This document shows positions 30,233-39,052 of a DNA stretch of 64,000 bases, piece after piece. The notes under the pieces were generated by a model that searched no databases, was not told the origin of the DNA, and worked only from the letters and a program-made list of their open reading frames with translations. The translations under genes and the position numbers were made by a program. Source of the stretch: DAONJL01 sp035405645 [NCBI: bacterium] (GTDB lineage Bacteria > JAGOBX01 > DAONJL01); the NCBI GenBank assembly GCA_035405645.1, contig DAONJL010000010.1, positions 4,512 through 68,511 of the forward strand. Reading direction: 5' to 3'. The stretch's first letter is position 1; each line of letters begins with the position of its first letter.

Positions 30233-30406
30233 TCAATAAAACCCCGTTTGATTTAATTTTATATATTCCATTCCTTCTGCTATTGTTTTTAATATTTCTT
30301 CTGCTGATGAACTCTTTATAAACTGTATTATTTCATTTACAAACAAAATTATTATGACTATTATTGCTATGTAGAATAGTATATCTTCTATTTTCTTTTT
30401 TCTCAT
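30233..30406 (-). CDS. 57-residue single-span membrane protein, unknown function
   Basis: An ATG at 30406 overlaps the holA stop (ATGA), and the TGA at 30233-30235 is 3 bases before the next gene's ATG, so the frame is fixed by coupling on both sides. The protein begins MRKKKIEDILFY, has one hydrophobic helix (about residues 9-30, with IAIIVIIILFVN) and a polar C-terminus ending NQTGFY. A basic N-terminus suggests N-in orientation. I do not recognise a family. It lies among surface-sugar genes. Confidence 0.65.
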   Translation of the reverse strand: MRKKKIEDILFYIAIIVIIILFVNEIIQFIKSSSAEEILKTIAEGMEYIKLNQTGFY

Positions 30407-31380
30407 ACATATATTTCTTCAAATAATAAATCTACATTTTTATAATAACTCGTCTTTATCACTTCATCTATTTTCCTTATATTTTTTATTATTCTTTTAA
30501 ATATACTCAAATCTTTTATTCGTCTGATTTTCTGCTCTATAAAATATGCTCGTTTAATATTTATATTTAATTCTTTTTCTCCTGCTATCTTTTGCTGTGT
30601 TTCTATTCCTCTCGCTTTACAATAATATAATAATTCTATATTATCTAATATTGCTAATAAATGCGCACTCGGATAATTCGCATCGCCTTTTACTTTATTT
30701 AATAATTTTATAAATTCATTATAATTTCTATTCACTATTAATTCATCTATCATATTAAATATTATATCCAATCTTATATTTTCTATCATTAAATCTACAT
30801 CTTCTTCTCTTATTTCGCCTTTTGTTTTTCCATAGTTTATCAACTTATTTAACTCTTCTCTTAAATATAAAAAATTATTATTTGTATACTCTATTAATTT
30901 ACTGACAACACCTTCTTCATATTTGATATTCTCTTTTTTTAATTCACCTCTTATATAATTATTCAATTCTTTATTATTTAATTCTTTGAATTCTTCTATT
31001 TCAATATTTTGCTCTTCTATTTTTTTCATTATCTCTTTTATTTTTTTCTTCTCTTCTATTAAATTTTTTCCTTCAATTATATGTATTATATTTTCATACG
31101 GTGCATTCAGATATTCTAAAAATAATTTATATTTTTTTTCTTCTTTTACTATTTCGTCAAAATTATTTAACACTATTGTTTTCCCACTCGCTCCAAATGG
31201 CAACACTTTAAATTCTGATAATATATTTTCTATACTCTCATTTTCACAATCAATTATTTTTAATGATAATGAACCAAATATATCTTTTTCTGTATATTTC
31301 CTGATTATCTCTTCTATTCTCTCTTTTTTTCTACTCTCTTCTTCTCCAACCAATATAAAAAAATTTTTCTTTTTTTTCAT
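30403..31380 (-). CDS. holA: DNA polymerase III delta subunit
   Basis: A 325-residue clamp-loader subunit when read from the ATG at 31380 (MKKKKNFFILVGEE), which overlaps the lptE stop as ATGA. An in-frame TTG at 31401 would add 7 residues but has no ribosome site. Delta-family features are the early FILVGEEESRKKERI, the FGASGKTIVLNNFDE segment and the C-terminal helical collar with LLAILDNIELL. There is no P-loop, as expected for delta. The lptE-holA order is common in Gram-negative bacteria. Confidence 0.85.
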   Translation of the reverse strand: MKKKKNFFILVGEEESRKKERIEEIIRKYTEKDIFGSLSLKIIDCENESIENILSEFKVLPFGASGKTIVLNNFDEIVKEEKKYKLFLEYLNAPYENIIHIIEGKNLIEEKKKIKEIMKKIEEQNIEIEEFKELNNKELNNYIRGELKKENIKYEEGVVSKLIEYTNNNFLYLREELNKLINYGKTKGEIREEDVDLMIENIRLDIIFNMIDELIVNRNYNEFIKLLNKVKGDANYPSAHLLAILDNIELLYYCKARGIETQQKIAGEKELNINIKRAYFIEQKIRRIKDLSIFKRIIKNIRKIDEVIKTSYYKNVDLLFEEIYV

Positions 31381-31919
31381 TCTTTTTTTAAATCGCTCCA
31401 ACCATATATTGCGCGGCGCACTATTTTTATTGCTAATTCTTCTATCACTCTTTTTTGTGCTATAAATTCTGTTTCTATTGGTGGTACTCTATCAGAATAT
31501 GTAGTTATTGCATATAATTTTTCTTCATTATCGCTCCATAATTTCTGACCATTCTTATTATCTCGAAATGTTATTTCTGCTTCTATACTTACTCTATATA
31601 ATATTGGCAAATTCTGTTCATCAAATTCGATTGCTTCTTTTATGTAATTTTTCACCACTCCATCTATAATTGCATCTGCTTCTTCTACTTTTGATACTAC
31701 TATTAAACTCCCATCTAAATTAAATTGTGTTACTATTTCCTGTGTTAATAGATAATTTATATTCGGATCATAGACATTTAATCCTATTTTAAAAACTGGC
31801 ACATATATCTTTTTTATATTCTCTGGTAAGTTTATATGTTTATTTATTGTACCTTCCTGTGTTATTACACATCCGTATAAATATGATATACAAATTATTA
31901 ATAATATTTTTACTTTCAT
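31377..31919 (-). CDS. lptE: LptE-family LPS-assembly lipoprotein
   Basis: A 180-residue lipoprotein with signal ILLIICISYLYGC (lipobox cysteine C17). The mature start NKHINLPENIKKIYVPVFK and the later GVVKNYIKEAIEFDE and LWSDNEE segments match the LptE family, which plugs LptD in the outer membrane. This implies a lipopolysaccharide-bearing outer membrane. It starts immediately after a -10 box, and the mRNA is probably leaderless. It is first in an operon with holA and surface-sugar genes. Confidence 0.8.
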   Translation of the reverse strand: MKVKILLIICISYLYGCVITQEGTINKHINLPENIKKIYVPVFKIGLNVYDPNINYLLTQEIVTQFNLDGSLIVVSKVEEADAIIDGVVKNYIKEAIEFDEQNLPILYRVSIEAEITFRDNKNGQKLWSDNEEKLYAITTYSDRVPPIETEFIAQKRVIEELAIKIVRRAIYGWSDLKKE

Positions 31920-31926
31920 CTATTTT

Positions 31927-31955
31927 ATTATCTCATAAAATATTTATTATGTCAA
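31927..31955 (-). promoter_or_regulatory. Promoter of the lptE operon, leaderless transcript likely
   Basis: The minus strand has TTGACA (31950-31955), a 17-base spacer and GATAAT (31927-31932). Only 7 bases separate the -10 box from the ATG of lptE, so the transcript should start at or next to the A of ATG. Confidence 0.75.
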
Positions 31956-31966
31956 TTATTTTTTTA

Positions 31967-31995
31967 TTGACTTTTTTTATAATTTAAAATATCAT
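31967..31995 (+). promoter_or_regulatory. Promoter of the alkaline-phosphatase-like gene
   Basis: TTGACT (31967-31972), a 17-base spacer and TATCAT (31990-31995). It is divergent from and nearly adjacent to the lptE promoter. Unlike that one, the gene has a strong AAGGAGG (32011-32017) four bases before its ATG. Confidence 0.6.
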
Positions 31996-32021
31996 TTTAA
32001 AAAATTTTTTAAGGAGGTTTT

Positions 32022-32918
32022 ATGAAATTACAAAAAGGTTTAAAAGTTGTTTTAAATTTATGGGATGGTGTCCGTTTTGATGCTATTTTTAAAGTTCATC
32101 AATGGATGGGTCTTCCTAATATTCATTATTTAATTAAAAATGGAACTTTTTATACTAATGTTTTTACTCACACACCTGTTCTTACTCCAATGGCTGTTGG
32201 TAGAATTATGAAAGATAAACACGGTAAATTTATTTCTATGTCTTTACACGAAAAATCTAATGGGCAGATTAAATCCTGTTTCGTCGGTTATCCAGAAGAA
32301 GGTATTCATCGTGTGCCTGATTGGATACCACATTGTAATTACATTGGCGATATTTTATATAATCGCAAAGAAGAGCAAAGAATTCTAAAATACGGTACCC
32401 CTGCTGAAAAAGGTAAATTGATGTTTCATCGTATTCAATATCCTGATAAATTGAGAATGGATGTCGGTTGTAAAATGATTCCTAAATATGATTTCACTTT
32501 TGTTTATTTTGTTGAACCTGATGAATCAGCACATTATTGCCGTGACCATAAAAAACATATCTATCATTATGGTAGTCCTTATGTCCATGCTATTAAAAAC
32601 TGTGATAATCTATTACAGCATCTTATTAATACTCTTGAATGGTGTGCAAAAAATAATTATATTCTTATTGTCGTTGCTGATCACGGTATGACTGATGAAG
32701 GCAGACATAGTGTCGCTAAATGGAATGATGAAGAAGTTATGCGCGTGCCATTAGTTATCTTTGGAAAAGGCATTAGAAAAAATTGGATTGAACGAACACA
32801 TTATTATACTCACGATATTACTTCTGGTATTGTTGGTTTATTTAATGACACTACCAAAGGCACTATTTTTCAATGGGCTATGGAAAAATATGCTGATGGT
32901 AATTTGAATAAAGATTAA
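32022..32918 (+). CDS. Alkaline-phosphatase superfamily phosphodiesterase/phosphatase
   Basis: A 298-residue protein with the two-metal layout of the alkaline phosphatase superfamily: D15 in LWDGVRFD, probable nucleophile T55, D167 and H171 in EPDESAHY, D220-H221 in VADHGM and H264 in THDITSG. This suggests a nucleotide pyrophosphatase, phosphodiesterase or phosphoglycerate-mutase-like hydrolase. It has no signal peptide, so it is probably cytoplasmic. The substrate is unknown. Its stop codon overlaps the convergent YihY-type gene's stop within the bases TTAA. Confidence 0.8.
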   Translation: MKLQKGLKVVLNLWDGVRFDAIFKVHQWMGLPNIHYLIKNGTFYTNVFTHTPVLTPMAVGRIMKDKHGKFISMSLHEKSNGQIKSCFVGYPEEGIHRVPDWIPHCNYIGDILYNRKEEQRILKYGTPAEKGKLMFHRIQYPDKLRMDVGCKMIPKYDFTFVYFVEPDESAHYCRDHKKHIYHYGSPYVHAIKNCDNLLQHLINTLEWCAKNNYILIVVADHGMTDEGRHSVAKWNDEEVMRVPLVIFGKGIRKNWIERTHYYTHDITSGIVGLFNDTTKGTIFQWAMEKYADGNLNKD

Positions 32919-34219
32919 TTTATTATTAATTCTTTTTCTATTTCGCTGATATTTAGTTCTCCTAAGTTTTTGTCGCTATTTTCTTTTAGATATGTTATAA
33001 ATTTATTATATACTTCTTCTTTTAATAAATTCTCTCTATCCTCTTTGTATTTACTTAATTTTTCGATTATTTCTTTTATTTTTAATGTCATCAGATTTCT
33101 CGTTGCTACTATCTGTGTTTCTTCTTCTTCTTTTAGTATTATATATTTTAATTTTTTCAGTATTATTAATACTTCTTTTATTATTAGTTCGGGTATTTTT
33201 ATTTTTTCCGTTATTTTGGATAAATATAATATCTTATCATTTTTAAATGCTTCGCTTAGATAATTTAAAATAATAATAGAAATAATTTCAATTTCTATAA
33301 AAGAAAGATTTTTTGTCTTTAAACCAATTTTCATCGTATAACTTTTAAAATTTTGAAATACATAAGCGCACTCTGCGCCTAATAATATTATTATCCAGCA
33401 TAAATAGAGCCAAATTAAAAATAATGGGATTTGTGCAAATACTCCATATATTGCATTATATCTGACTGATATAATTGTAAAATATGTATAAAATATTTGA
33501 TTTTGTATAAAGATAAATCCAGTTATTATACTTGCTAATAATGCTGGTATTAATTTTACTTTTGTATTTGGTATATAGATATAAATAAATGTCATTGTGA
33601 ATACTATTACAAGATACGGCATAAATTCTGGTATTATTGATAGTATTTTTATTATAATTACAGGTAATAAAAACTTTAATTCATTTGTTATTATTAAACT
33701 CATACTTACTATAAATAATGTTGGTCCTATTATTGTTACACTTAAATAATCCGGTATTTTTTTTAATATATTTCTTGATTTCCTGACTCCCCATATTTCA
33801 TTAAATGTTTTTTCTATATTACTCATTGTCGAGATTATTGTCATTATTAAAAAAATAAATCCTATTATTCCTATACTACTAAAATCTGTATTATTTACAT
33901 AATAATTTATTTTATTGGCTAATTTTTCGCCTTGTTCGCCTAATGGCATTAAAAATTTTTTTATTATTTCATTATATTTTAATTGAGATGCAAAGCCTTT
34001 TATTACTGAAAAGCCTATCGCTAATAATGGTATTATTGCTAATAATGTAGTATATACTAATGCTGATGCTCTTAATATACATTTATCTTCACGAAATTTT
34101 TTTATTAATACTACAATGAATAGTATTATATTCTTTATTATTCTTAATATTATTTTTTTTTCATCTTCTATTATTTTTTCATATAAATCAATTTTGATTA
34201 TCTTTTTTATTTTTTCCAT
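32915..34219 (-). CDS. YihY/virulence factor BrkB family membrane protein
   Basis: A 434-residue protein with about six membrane helices between residues 25 and 295. It carries the family pattern ASALVYTTLLAIIPLLA, a central NIEKTFNEIWGVR and YNAIYGVFAQIPLFLIWLY. The C-terminal ~120 residues are soluble and helical, like the winged-helix tail of longer members. The family was once called ribonuclease BN in error. Its real role, possibly transport or envelope integrity, is unknown. It is a single gene with no obvious partner. Confidence 0.88.
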   Translation of the reverse strand: MEKIKKIIKIDLYEKIIEDEKKIILRIIKNIILFIVVLIKKFREDKCILRASALVYTTLLAIIPLLAIGFSVIKGFASQLKYNEIIKKFLMPLGEQGEKLANKINYYVNNTDFSSIGIIGFIFLIMTIISTMSNIEKTFNEIWGVRKSRNILKKIPDYLSVTIIGPTLFIVSMSLIITNELKFLLPVIIIKILSIIPEFMPYLVIVFTMTFIYIYIPNTKVKLIPALLASIITGFIFIQNQIFYTYFTIISVRYNAIYGVFAQIPLFLIWLYLCWIIILLGAECAYVFQNFKSYTMKIGLKTKNLSFIEIEIISIIILNYLSEAFKNDKILYLSKITEKIKIPELIIKEVLIILKKLKYIILKEEEETQIVATRNLMTLKIKEIIEKLSKYKEDRENLLKEEVYNKFITYLKENSDKNLGELNISEIEKELIIN

Positions 34220-34262
34220 ATTTTTTTGATATTTCTATTGTATCTATAATTTTTATACTATC

Positions 34263-34377
34263 TTTTTGCAAACTTTTCTCACACTTTTTTACCACAAATA
34301 AAATGAATAACACGATTAAACACTAATTACAAATAACACTACTTCTTTTACATCCCACTAAAAACTCTGCACTCTGT
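34263..34377. repeat. Imperfect direct repeat, copy A
   Basis: Pairs with copy B at 34502-34613. Shared blocks are AACACGA(A)TAAACACTAATTACAA and CACTAAAAACTCTGCACTC. Differences are single-base changes and short indels. Confidence 0.75.
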
Positions 34378-34444
34378 TCTATTCACCCTGCACTCTGCAA
34401 TAAAACAATTTCAACCCTTTTCAGCGGTAGGTTTTTTGTGGCAT

Positions 34445-34474
34445 TATATCCGCAGGTTTTCACCTGCGGATATA
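34445..34474. repeat. Perfect 13-bp stem-loop between the direct repeats
   Basis: Arms 34445-34457 and 34462-34474 with core ATCCGCAGGT and a 4-base loop. The G+C-rich core stands out from the AT-rich surroundings. No U tract follows on either strand, so it looks more like a REP-type element than a terminator. Confidence 0.75.
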
Positions 34475-34501
34475 TAAATTACAACAACTTCGTTCTTGTT
34501 T

Positions 34502-34613
34502 TTTTTGCTAACTTTTCAACCACTTTTTTGCCACTAATAAAACGGATAACACGAATAAACACTAATTACAAAAACTACTCCTTTTGCCTCGCACTAAAAA
34601 CTCTGCACTCTGT
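34502..34613. repeat. Imperfect direct repeat, copy B
   Basis: Pairs with copy A at 34263-34377, about 240 bases away. It includes a short-period stretch (ACGGATAACACGAATAAAC) with roughly 10-12 base periodicity. Confidence 0.75.
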
Positions 34614-34651
34614 GAACTCTCTACTCTGCACTTTTCACTCTGCACTTCTAT

Positions 34652-36724
34652 TTATATCTCTTTTATTCCTTTCTCAATATTTTCTACTACTTTTACTTTA
34701 AACACTGCGACCATCTTCCCTAAATCTTCGGATATTCGCTTCATATTCTGAACTTCATTATTTACTATTTCTACTGTCTTGGCATTATTCTGTGATGCTT
34801 TATTTATTTCTTCCATTGCTGTTGCTATCTGCTTGCTGCCATTTACCATTTCTACCATTGATTGTTTTATTTGCTCTGTTATATTATTTACATTATCCAT
34901 TGCTTTTACTATTTCTTCTACGCCTTTTGCCTGTTCTACTGTTGCTGTTTGCATCTGGCTTGATAATGAGTTGACTAATTCAACCTGTTTCATTACCTGA
35001 CTGCTTGCTTTGTTTTGCTCCTGTATTGCTATTGTTACTTGCTCAAATAATTTTAACATTTCGTCTACTCTTCCTATTATATTCTTTAATGCTTCCGCTA
35101 CATTCTGTGATGCTTTTACTCCTTCTTCTGCTAATATTGCTCCTTCTTCTGTTGATTTCACTGCTGCACTTACTTCATTTTGGATTCCTTTTATTATTCC
35201 GCCTATTTCTTTTGTTGCTTTTGCACTTCGCTCTGCTAACTTTCGCACTTCATCTGCTACTACTGCAAACCCTTTCCCGTGCTCGCCAGCGCGCGCCGCT
35301 TCTATTGCTGCATTTAATGCTAATAAATTTGTCTGTTCTGATATATCATCAATTACTTCTATTATATTTCCTATGTTTGCTGCACTTGTCCCTAAATTAC
35401 TTATCACACTCACCAATCGTTCCATACTGCTCTTTATCTTCTGCATTCCTTCACTCGATTTCTGCACTGCTTCATTGCCTGCTCGGGCGGCTTCCCCACT
35501 TGCTTTCGCTGCTTTATTTACTACCTCTATATTATCTGATATTGCTGCTATATTACTCATCATTTCTTCTATTGCACTTGATGCCTGGTCTACTGCTTTC
35601 TTCACATCTGTTGCACTATCTGATATATGCTTTACTGCATTTGCCATCTGTGTTGATGATGATGTCGTCTGACTCACTGCTGCTGATTGGGTCTCTATGT
35701 TATTCCCTATTGATGATATTGTATTATTAAACTCTTCGATTGATGCTGAGGTTTGTTCCACACTTGAGGCTGTCTCTTCTGATGCACTCGATACTTGTGC
35801 TATTTTCTCGCTCACTACTTCACTTGATTTTAATACATTCTCTGATGCTCCTTTTACTTTACCTATTAAATTACCTATCGTTGCTATTGTCTTATTTACA
35901 TCGGCTGCTAATTCTCCTATTTCATCTTTACCCATTACTTTACAATTTGCTGTCATATCACCAACTCCTACTTTCTGTATTACTTCTACTATATTCATTA
36001 CTGGTTTTAATATTCCATTCGTTATTTTTAGTGATAATACTATTGCTATTATTATTGCTATGATTGAAATTATTATTACTGTTAGTAATGCTGTGTGGAA
36101 TGTATTATCTATATTTTCATCAACTTGATTTACAATATTATCCATTTTTTCAAATGTCTTATTCTGTAACTCTCTGCTTTCTTTATTTATCAATTCACCC
36201 ATTTCATTATATAATTTTATTATCTCTTCGCATTCATCACTCATTTTTTCAAATACTTCAAATACTTTATTCATATTTGGCATTGTTATTTTATTATATA
36301 TTGCTAGTGCTGCTTCACTATTTCCTTTTTTTAATTCTTCTTGTATATTTGCTACACTATGATGAAAATTATTATGTGCTTCCATTACTTGCTGAATATT
36401 TTCCAATAATACTTTATTCTTTATATTCTTCCCTTTTTCATTCAGCCATTTACCAAATGCACAGATTGTCGGGTCTGTTCCTCCTTCAAATGTTTTTCTG
36501 GTTATTATTGATTCTAATACTTTTCGAAGTAACATATAATGTGCTAATTTTAGCTTTTCTATATCTGCTAACATTGCAAATGGATTTATTATTTCACGAT
36601 TCACTATTTCTTCATTCATTTTTAATATCTTATTATTTACTTCTGCCCATGATGTTACTGTTGTATTATATTCTTCTAATATTTTCTTTTCTTCTTTATC
36701 AGCTAATTTCTCAAACTGTTTCAT
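34652..36724 (-). CDS. Methyl-accepting chemotaxis protein, open part downstream of an in-frame stop
   Basis: The reading frame from the ATG at 36724 gives 690 residues: a sensory region with a CZB-like zinc-binding set (H62, CAFGKW at 88-93, H117, H121), one membrane helix (about 210-233), HAMP and a long methyl-accepting domain. The signalling tip is [23 protein letters not shown] (read here as [20 protein letters not shown]). The first membrane helix is missing because it lies upstream, beyond a TAA at 36830-36832. The C-terminus has no NWETF-type CheB/CheR tether. It lies directly downstream of cheB. Confidence 0.85.
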   Translation of the reverse strand: MKQFEKLADKEEKKILEEYNTTVTSWAEVNNKILKMNEEIVNREIINPFAMLADIEKLKLAHYMLLRKVLESIITRKTFEGGTDPTICAFGKWLNEKGKNIKNKVLLENIQQVMEAHNNFHHSVANIQEELKKGNSEAALAIYNKITMPNMNKVFEVFEKMSDECEEIIKLYNEMGELINKESRELQNKTFEKMDNIVNQVDENIDNTFHTALLTVIIISIIAIIIAIVLSLKITNGILKPVMNIVEVIQKVGVGDMTANCKVMGKDEIGELAADVNKTIATIGNLIGKVKGASENVLKSSEVVSEKIAQVSSASEETASSVEQTSASIEEFNNTISSIGNNIETQSAAVSQTTSSSTQMANAVKHISDSATDVKKAVDQASSAIEEMMSNIAAISDNIEVVNKAAKASGEAARAGNEAVQKSSEGMQKIKSSMERLVSVISNLGTSAANIGNIIEVIDDISEQTNLLALNAAIEAARAGEHGKGFAVVADEVRKLAERSAKATKEIGGIIKGIQNEVSAAVKSTEEGAILAEEGVKASQNVAEALKNIIGRVDEMLKLFEQVTIAIQEQNKASSQVMKQVELVNSLSSQMQTATVEQAKGVEEIVKAMDNVNNITEQIKQSMVEMVNGSKQIATAMEEINKASQNNAKTVEIVNNEVQNMKRISEDLGKMVAVFKVKVVENIEKGIKEI

Positions 36725-36829
36725 TTCTTCCTGATATTTTTTTCTAAACTCATAAAAATTTTCAACAGTTTTTATTCTTTCTTCTTTTGTCTGAAATATA
36801 TTTGTTAATGTTCGTAACCTTATTGTTAA

Positions 36830-36994
36830 TTATGAAATTAATGCTTCTGCCTTTAAACCATGCTCTATTTTAGGCACTGAATTGGAAATATTATTAAGCA
36901 TAACAATACTTACAATTGCAATAATTAATAAAAGGCCAAGCACACTTCCGAACCCGCCAAATAATTTTGTTTTTAATTTTAAATTTTCTAACAT
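36830..36994 (-). pseudogene. 5' fragment of the chemoreceptor gene, ended by an in-frame TAA
   Basis: An ATG at 36994 with AAGGAGG 8 bases upstream starts 54 codons (MLENLKLKTKLFGGFG..., with a membrane helix at about 13-35), then TAA at 36830-36832. After the TAA the same frame continues without another stop into the chemoreceptor at 36724 and beyond, giving 780 codons in total. Only this upstream part has a good ribosome site and the first membrane helix, so the two pieces are one receptor gene with a nonsense codon (mutation, sequencing error or readthrough). Confidence 0.8.
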
Positions 36995-37043
36995 AAAAAT
37001 TACCTCCTTAAATTTAATATGTTACATAATAAAATGTCCACTT

Positions 37044-38120
37044 TTAATAAAAAATCCTGACTAATTCTTCTGGTATTTTTGGTAAAGGTAAAACTTTATC
37101 TACTGCACCAACTTCAATCGCTACTTTTGGCATACCAAAAACAACTGCTGTTTCTTCTGATTCTGCAATATTATACGCACCTTTTTCTTTCATCTTTTTT
37201 AAACCAACAGAACCATCTTTTCCCATACCAGTCATTATTACACCAATTGAAGCACCTTCATAAACATTCGCTACTTCACTCATTAAAATATCTGCTGATG
37301 GATTAAATAATTCTTTTTCATCTTTTGGTAATAAAATAATCTCTATTTCACCTCCTTTTTTCTTTAAAGAGAATTGTGTTCCAGCTTTTCCAATTAAAGC
37401 AAGACCAGGTTTTACAATATCGCCTGTGGCTGCTTCTTTTACTTTTATACTACAAACAGAATTAAGCCGTTCTGCAAGTGGTGCTGTAAAACCTACTGGC
37501 ATATGCTGCACTATTAATAAACCAACAGGAAAATCAGCAGGTAATTTTGTTAAAACTGTATTTAATGCAGGGGGGCCACCTGTTGAAGTCCCTATTGCTA
37601 TTACATTATATTTTAATGTTTTTGCTACTCGTGGCTTTGCCTTTAAAGATGCAAAAAATGTTTCATCAAAGAATTTTTTTGTCTTTTGTTTTTGGATTAT
37701 TGATGTAATAGAAATCTGCATTACTTCGTGTATCTTTTTTACTAACTCATTTTTTATGTTCTGGATATTAACTGCTACAAAAGAACCTGGCTTGGCGATA
37801 AAATCAAGTGCTCCATTATCAAGTGCTTCAAATGTTATTTTTGAGCCTTCAATTGTTAATGAACTAACCATAATCACACGTGTTGGAGCTTCTTTCATTA
37901 TTTGTTTTAATGCCTCTATGCCATTCATCTTTGGCATTTCTACATCAAGCGTAATAATATCAGGTTTTAATTTTATTGCTTTTTCTACTCCTTCAACACC
38001 ATTTGTTGCAAAATCTATTATTTCTATATCGTGTTCTGATGATAACATATTTGCAAGTGCCTGTCGCATAAAATTTGAATCATCTACAATTAGTAATCTT
38101 ATCTTGCTTCTAATTTCCAT
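37044..38120 (-). CDS. cheB: Chemotaxis methylesterase/glutamine deamidase CheB
   Basis: A 358-residue protein from the ATG at 38120 with AAGGAG upstream; 8 further in-frame codons upstream overlap that site. The receiver domain has D13-D14, phospho-acceptor D59 in LDVEMP and K110. The C-terminal methylesterase has its catalytic triad S179 (GTSTGG), H206 (IVQHMP) and D302 (GMGKDG). It removes methyl groups added by CheR (gene at 38186) to receptors. It lies between cheR and the chemoreceptor gene. Confidence 0.96.
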   Translation of the reverse strand: MEIRSKIRLLIVDDSNFMRQALANMLSSEHDIEIIDFATNGVEGVEKAIKLKPDIITLDVEMPKMNGIEALKQIMKEAPTRVIMVSSLTIEGSKITFEALDNGALDFIAKPGSFVAVNIQNIKNELVKKIHEVMQISITSIIQKQKTKKFFDETFFASLKAKPRVAKTLKYNVIAIGTSTGGPPALNTVLTKLPADFPVGLLIVQHMPVGFTAPLAERLNSVCSIKVKEAATGDIVKPGLALIGKAGTQFSLKKKGGEIEIILLPKDEKELFNPSADILMSEVANVYEGASIGVIMTGMGKDGSVGLKKMKEKGAYNIAESEETAVVFGMPKVAIEVGAVDKVLPLPKIPEELVRIFY

Positions 38121-38185
38121 TCTGCGAGTACTCCTTAAAAACATTGAATTTTTAATTATTTAAATATTATCTATTTGCTTTATTT

Positions 38186-39043
38186 TCACTTCTTTATATA
38201 ACCTAATGCATTTTTAAATTGCACTAATTCAAATGCTGTTGATATCCTGAATAACGATTCACTATGTCCTAAAAAGAATATTCCATTTTTATTTAATGAA
38301 TTATAAAAACTATCTATTACCTCTTTTTTCGTCTTTTCATTAAAATATATTAAAGCATTTCGACAAAATATAATATCAAAATTTTTTAATGAATTCATCT
38401 TTACTTTATCAAGAAAATTTACTATTTCAAATGTAACATATTTCTGTATCTCATCTTTAATTTTATAACCTTCACTTACTTTTATGAAATATTTTTCAAG
38501 ATATTTCTGTTCTGTTGAACGAAACGAAAAATCGCGATATACACCTTTTTTTGCTTTTGCTATCATCTCATTTGATATATCTGTTGCGTATATTGTAAAA
38601 TTATTTTTTATTTCTGGACTATTTGTTTCATTTAATAGCATAGCAATTGTATAAGGCTCCTCGCCACTTGAACACGCTGCTGACCATATCTTTATCCTTT
38701 TATCTATTGCAAATGATTTTTTTTTCTCATTTAACATTGGCATAAAAATCTCATCCCGCAATGCTATTATTTGATTTATTTCTCGAAAAAAATATGTCTC
38801 ATTCGTTGTTAATTCTTCTATTATCTTTTTTATCTCTTCATTTTTTTTTACATCATATTTTAAATAATAATAATAATCTTTAAAATTATTAAATCCTAAA
38901 TTTTGGACGAACTTGCTTAATCTACCCTCAATTATATATTTCTTACTTTCTGGATAATATAATCCTGTTATTTCAAGAATAAACTCACTTAATAATTTAA
39001 ACTCTTCATCTGTCATCTTGTTGACTTGAATATTTATTGACAT
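38186..39043 (-). CDS. cheR: Chemotaxis protein methyltransferase CheR
   Basis: A 285-residue SAM-dependent glutamate methyltransferase. The N-terminal helical domain is followed by TTNETYFFRE, KIWSAACSSGEEPYTIAM (SAM site), TDISNEMIAKAKKGVY and FCRNALIYF, all standard. The ending FELVQFKNALGYIKK is complete. It sits between cheB and the HEAT-repeat gene and methylates receptors for adaptation. Confidence 0.96.
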   Translation of the reverse strand: MSINIQVNKMTDEEFKLLSEFILEITGLYYPESKKYIIEGRLSKFVQNLGFNNFKDYYYYLKYDVKKNEEIKKIIEELTTNETYFFREINQIIALRDEIFMPMLNEKKKSFAIDKRIKIWSAACSSGEEPYTIAMLLNETNSPEIKNNFTIYATDISNEMIAKAKKGVYRDFSFRSTEQKYLEKYFIKVSEGYKIKDEIQKYVTFEIVNFLDKVKMNSLKNFDIIFCRNALIYFNEKTKKEVIDSFYNSLNKNGIFFLGHSESLFRISTAFELVQFKNALGYIKK

Positions 39044-39052
39044 ATCTTCTCC

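Larger units (their letters stand above)
34220..34651. other. Repeat-rich intergenic region
   Basis: This gap has no credible ORF. It holds two ~113-bp imperfect direct repeats, a perfect 13-bp stem-loop between them and many copies of a CTCTGCAC-like motif. The second repeat runs right up to the chemoreceptor's stop codon. I see no transposase or tRNA remnant. Confidence 0.7.

Noticed and set aside
34445-34474. Terminator of the chemosensory or YihY transcript.
   Set aside because: No U tract follows the stem on either strand.
34220-34651. Insertion sequence remnant.
   Set aside because: The repeats are direct, imperfect and short. There is no transposase fragment, terminal inverted repeat or target duplication.
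35005-35730. Leucine-rich 200-residue class reading frames on the plus strand opposite the chemoreceptor (also opposite tuf, rpoB and rpoC).
   Set aside because: They are complements of AT-rich genes with strong codon bias. They are Leu/Ser/Phe-rich with no family pattern or ribosome site.
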